The notes beneath the pieces are model-generated. The model was not told the DNA's origin. It saw only the letters and a list, made by a program, of their open reading frames with translations, and did not search any database. From contig CAMNRM010000048.1 of the NCBI GenBank assembly GCA_946553025.1, positions 1 to 40,663 of the forward strand: a DNA stretch of 40,663 nt. The letters are read 5' to 3'. This stretch comes from an uncultured Clostridium sp. (lineage in GTDB: Bacteria > Bacillota > Clostridia > Lachnospirales > Lachnospiraceae). This document shows, piece after piece, positions 39,734 through 40,663 of the stretch (position 1 is the first letter of the stretch; every line of letters starts with the position of its first letter). The position numbers and the translations under genes are program-made.

Positions 39734-39762
39734 TTTACTTTCATACTAATTTCGTTTATAAT
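39734..39762 (+). promoter_or_regulatory. AbiEi promoter region
   Basis: TTTACT (39734-39739), 17 bp, TATAAT (39757-39762). A direct repeat TTTCGTTT (39721-39728 and 39750-39757) and the short inverted pair CTAAT/ATTAG overlap it. These are candidate autoregulatory sites, since AbiEi antitoxins are known to repress their own promoters. Confidence 0.55.
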
Positions 39763-39788
39763 ATTAGCACGAAAGGAATAATCATGCC

Positions 39789-40382
39789 ATGGATCAAATG
39801 AAACTACTTGACGAACTAATAAAAGAGCAAAACGGTATAATCCAGACATTTCAGGTTGTCAAAGCTGGAATTAATAAACCGTCTTTTTATGCCTATGTAA
39901 AAGAAAAAGGATTGGAACAGGTTGCAAATGGCATTTATATTTCACCAGATGCCTGGTTGGATACTTTGTATTTACTGCATCTTCGCTGCAGTCAGGCCAT
40001 ATTTTCCCATGAAACCGCCCTGTTTTTCCATAATTTAACCGATCAAGAACCTATAAAATATTCTATAACACTAAAGACCGGCTATAATCCTTCGCGTCTG
40101 CAAAAGGATGGATTTCAGGTTTATACGGTAAAAAAGGAGCTACATGAAATAGGCATGTTTACTGCACAAACACCTTTTGGTCACCTTGTTCCTGTTTATG
40201 ATATGGAACGTACAATCTGTGATCTTCTACGCAGCCGAAGAAATATAGAAATACAAGTACTTCAAGATGCCTTAAAACAATATACTAAACAAAAAACCAA
40301 GAAGCTACGTACACTTATGCAATATGCATCTCTATTCCATGTAGAAAAAATACTTCGATACTATTTAAAGGTACTGCTCTGA
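39789..40382 (+). CDS. AbiEi-type antitoxin (type IV toxin-antitoxin family)
   Basis: 197 residues. An N-terminal winged-helix region (about 1-60: IIQTFQVVKAGINKPSFYAY, GLEQVANGIYISPD) is followed by the conserved AbiEi pattern AIFSHETALFFHNLTDQEP and VYDMERTICDLLR. These regulators repress their operon and neutralise the AbiEii nucleotidyltransferase toxin. Here the stop overlaps the start of a toxin gene that breaks off after a few codons, so the antitoxin is now without a local partner. GAAAGGA lies 12 nt upstream of the chosen ATG; an ATG at 39784 is out of frame. Low GC suggests acquisition by transfer. Confidence 0.88.
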   Translation: MDQMKLLDELIKEQNGIIQTFQVVKAGINKPSFYAYVKEKGLEQVANGIYISPDAWLDTLYLLHLRCSQAIFSHETALFFHNLTDQEPIKYSITLKTGYNPSRLQKDGFQVYTVKKELHEIGMFTAQTPFGHLVPVYDMERTICDLLRSRRNIEIQVLQDALKQYTKQKTKKLRTLMQYASLFHVEKILRYYLKVLL

Positions 40383-40453
40383 TGATAAAAACAGCAAAAC
40401 AATTAATTGCATACAGCGTTTATATAATATCAGACTCTGAAACGCTCCAATAA
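40382..40453 (+). pseudogene. Truncated AbiEii toxin gene stub
   Basis: The ATG overlaps the AbiEi stop (TGATG), exactly as toxin and antitoxin genes are usually coupled. The first residues MIKTAKQL match the usual AbiEii opening (MIKTAKQLK). The frame then turns into unrelated sequence and stops after 23 residues. The rest of the toxin, including its nucleotidyltransferase motif, is missing. Confidence 0.6.
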
Positions 40454-40455
40454 AA

Positions 40456-40490
40456 ATACTGCCAATAACAAAATTTGTTACTGGCAGTAT
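40456..40490 (-). terminator. Terminator of the LPXTG surface-protein gene
   Basis: On the minus strand ATACTGCCAGTAAC pairs with GTTATTGGCAGTAT (one G-T pair) and is followed by TTTTT. It could also end the AbiEi transcript. Confidence 0.8.
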
Positions 40491-40514
40491 CCATTATTAA
40501 CTGCAAAATTTTCT

Positions 40515-40663
40515 TTATGCCCGCGCCTTCCTTACCCTGCGCCAGATCAGTCCAAAAATCAACAGTCCACTTGCAGCCATTAATGCTAATAACGGTGCAT
40601 AACTAATGGAACCATCTCCGGTTTTTGGCAGAAGACCAAGGGGAACTAAAACATCCTCGATTA
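40515..40663 (-). CDS. LPXTG cell-wall-anchored surface protein, C-terminal end (partial)
   Basis: Minus-strand reading into the window edge gives IEDVLVPLGLLPKTGDGS, then a hydrophobic span (YAPLLALMAASGLLIFGLIW) and a basic tail RRVRKARA. This LPKTG-hydrophobic-basic order is the standard sortase sorting signal. Sortase would cleave after Thr and link the protein to peptidoglycan. The body of the protein lies beyond position 40663, so its function cannot be stated. Confidence 0.85.
   Translation of the reverse strand, partial: IEDVLVPLGLLPKTGDGSISYAPLLALMAASGLLIFGLIWRRVRKARA

Overview
The window looks like a chromosomal segment of a Firmicute of class Clostridia, most likely a gut-type Lachnospiraceae. 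The support is moderate GC, strong GGAGG ribosome-binding sites, the conserved cluster rho / rpmE / DUF1385 / prmC / prfA, lipoprotein solute-binding and FMN-binding proteins, and a sortase-anchored surface protein. This is an inference from gene content; no rRNA or tRNA gene is present.

Layout. (1) 1-550: a 36-residue membrane peptide gene with a strong promoter, faced by an antisense promoter, with one shared bidirectional terminator. This is the architecture of a type I toxin-antitoxin locus. (2) 657-850: the 3' remnant of a cell-wall-binding-repeat protein. (3) 885-10112, all minus strand: a probable single operon for uptake and breakdown of a sugar acid. It encodes a kinase-alcohol dehydrogenase fusion, a DapA-family aldolase, a PdxA-family dehydrogenase, a lipoprotein binding protein, two ABC permeases and a sialidase-like beta-propeller. 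A PrpR-like regulator (10376-12175) lies just upstream. Four copies of a 17-bp dyad in the two upstream regions probably bind it, next to a clear sigma70-type promoter. (4) 12495-17867, plus strand: a Na+/Ca2+ exchanger, a YhcH-family protein, a two-domain glycosyltransferase and a polysaccharide flippase.

(5) 17916-23928, minus strand: a DegT-like PLP-fold protein, leuA with a long leader, a DUF4143 ATPase with three phased upstream repeats, and glmM. (6) 24173-24348: a 176-bp palindromic MITE/REP-like element. It is followed by a lipoprotein with three apparent FMN-attachment motifs (24478-25857). (7) 25999-28908, minus strand: dTDP-rhamnose genes rfbD, rfbB and rfbA, with no rfbC in the window. 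(8) 29354-36193, minus strand: a MerR-methyltransferase fusion, then prfA, prmC, DUF1385, rpmE and a rho gene with a long Asn/Gln/Asp/Arg-rich repeat insertion. (9) 36545-38623: a secreted tandem alpha/beta-hydrolase protein. (10) 38837-40663: an accessory tail with three small uncharacterised genes, an AbiEi-type antitoxin whose AbiEii toxin gene is reduced to a stub, and the 3' end of an LPXTG surface protein.

The most noteworthy items are the type I toxin-antitoxin candidate, the sugar-acid operon with its enzyme fusion and operator set, the triple-flavin lipoprotein, the low-complexity Rho insertion, the palindromic element with dispersed copies of its tip, and the orphaned AbiEi antitoxin.
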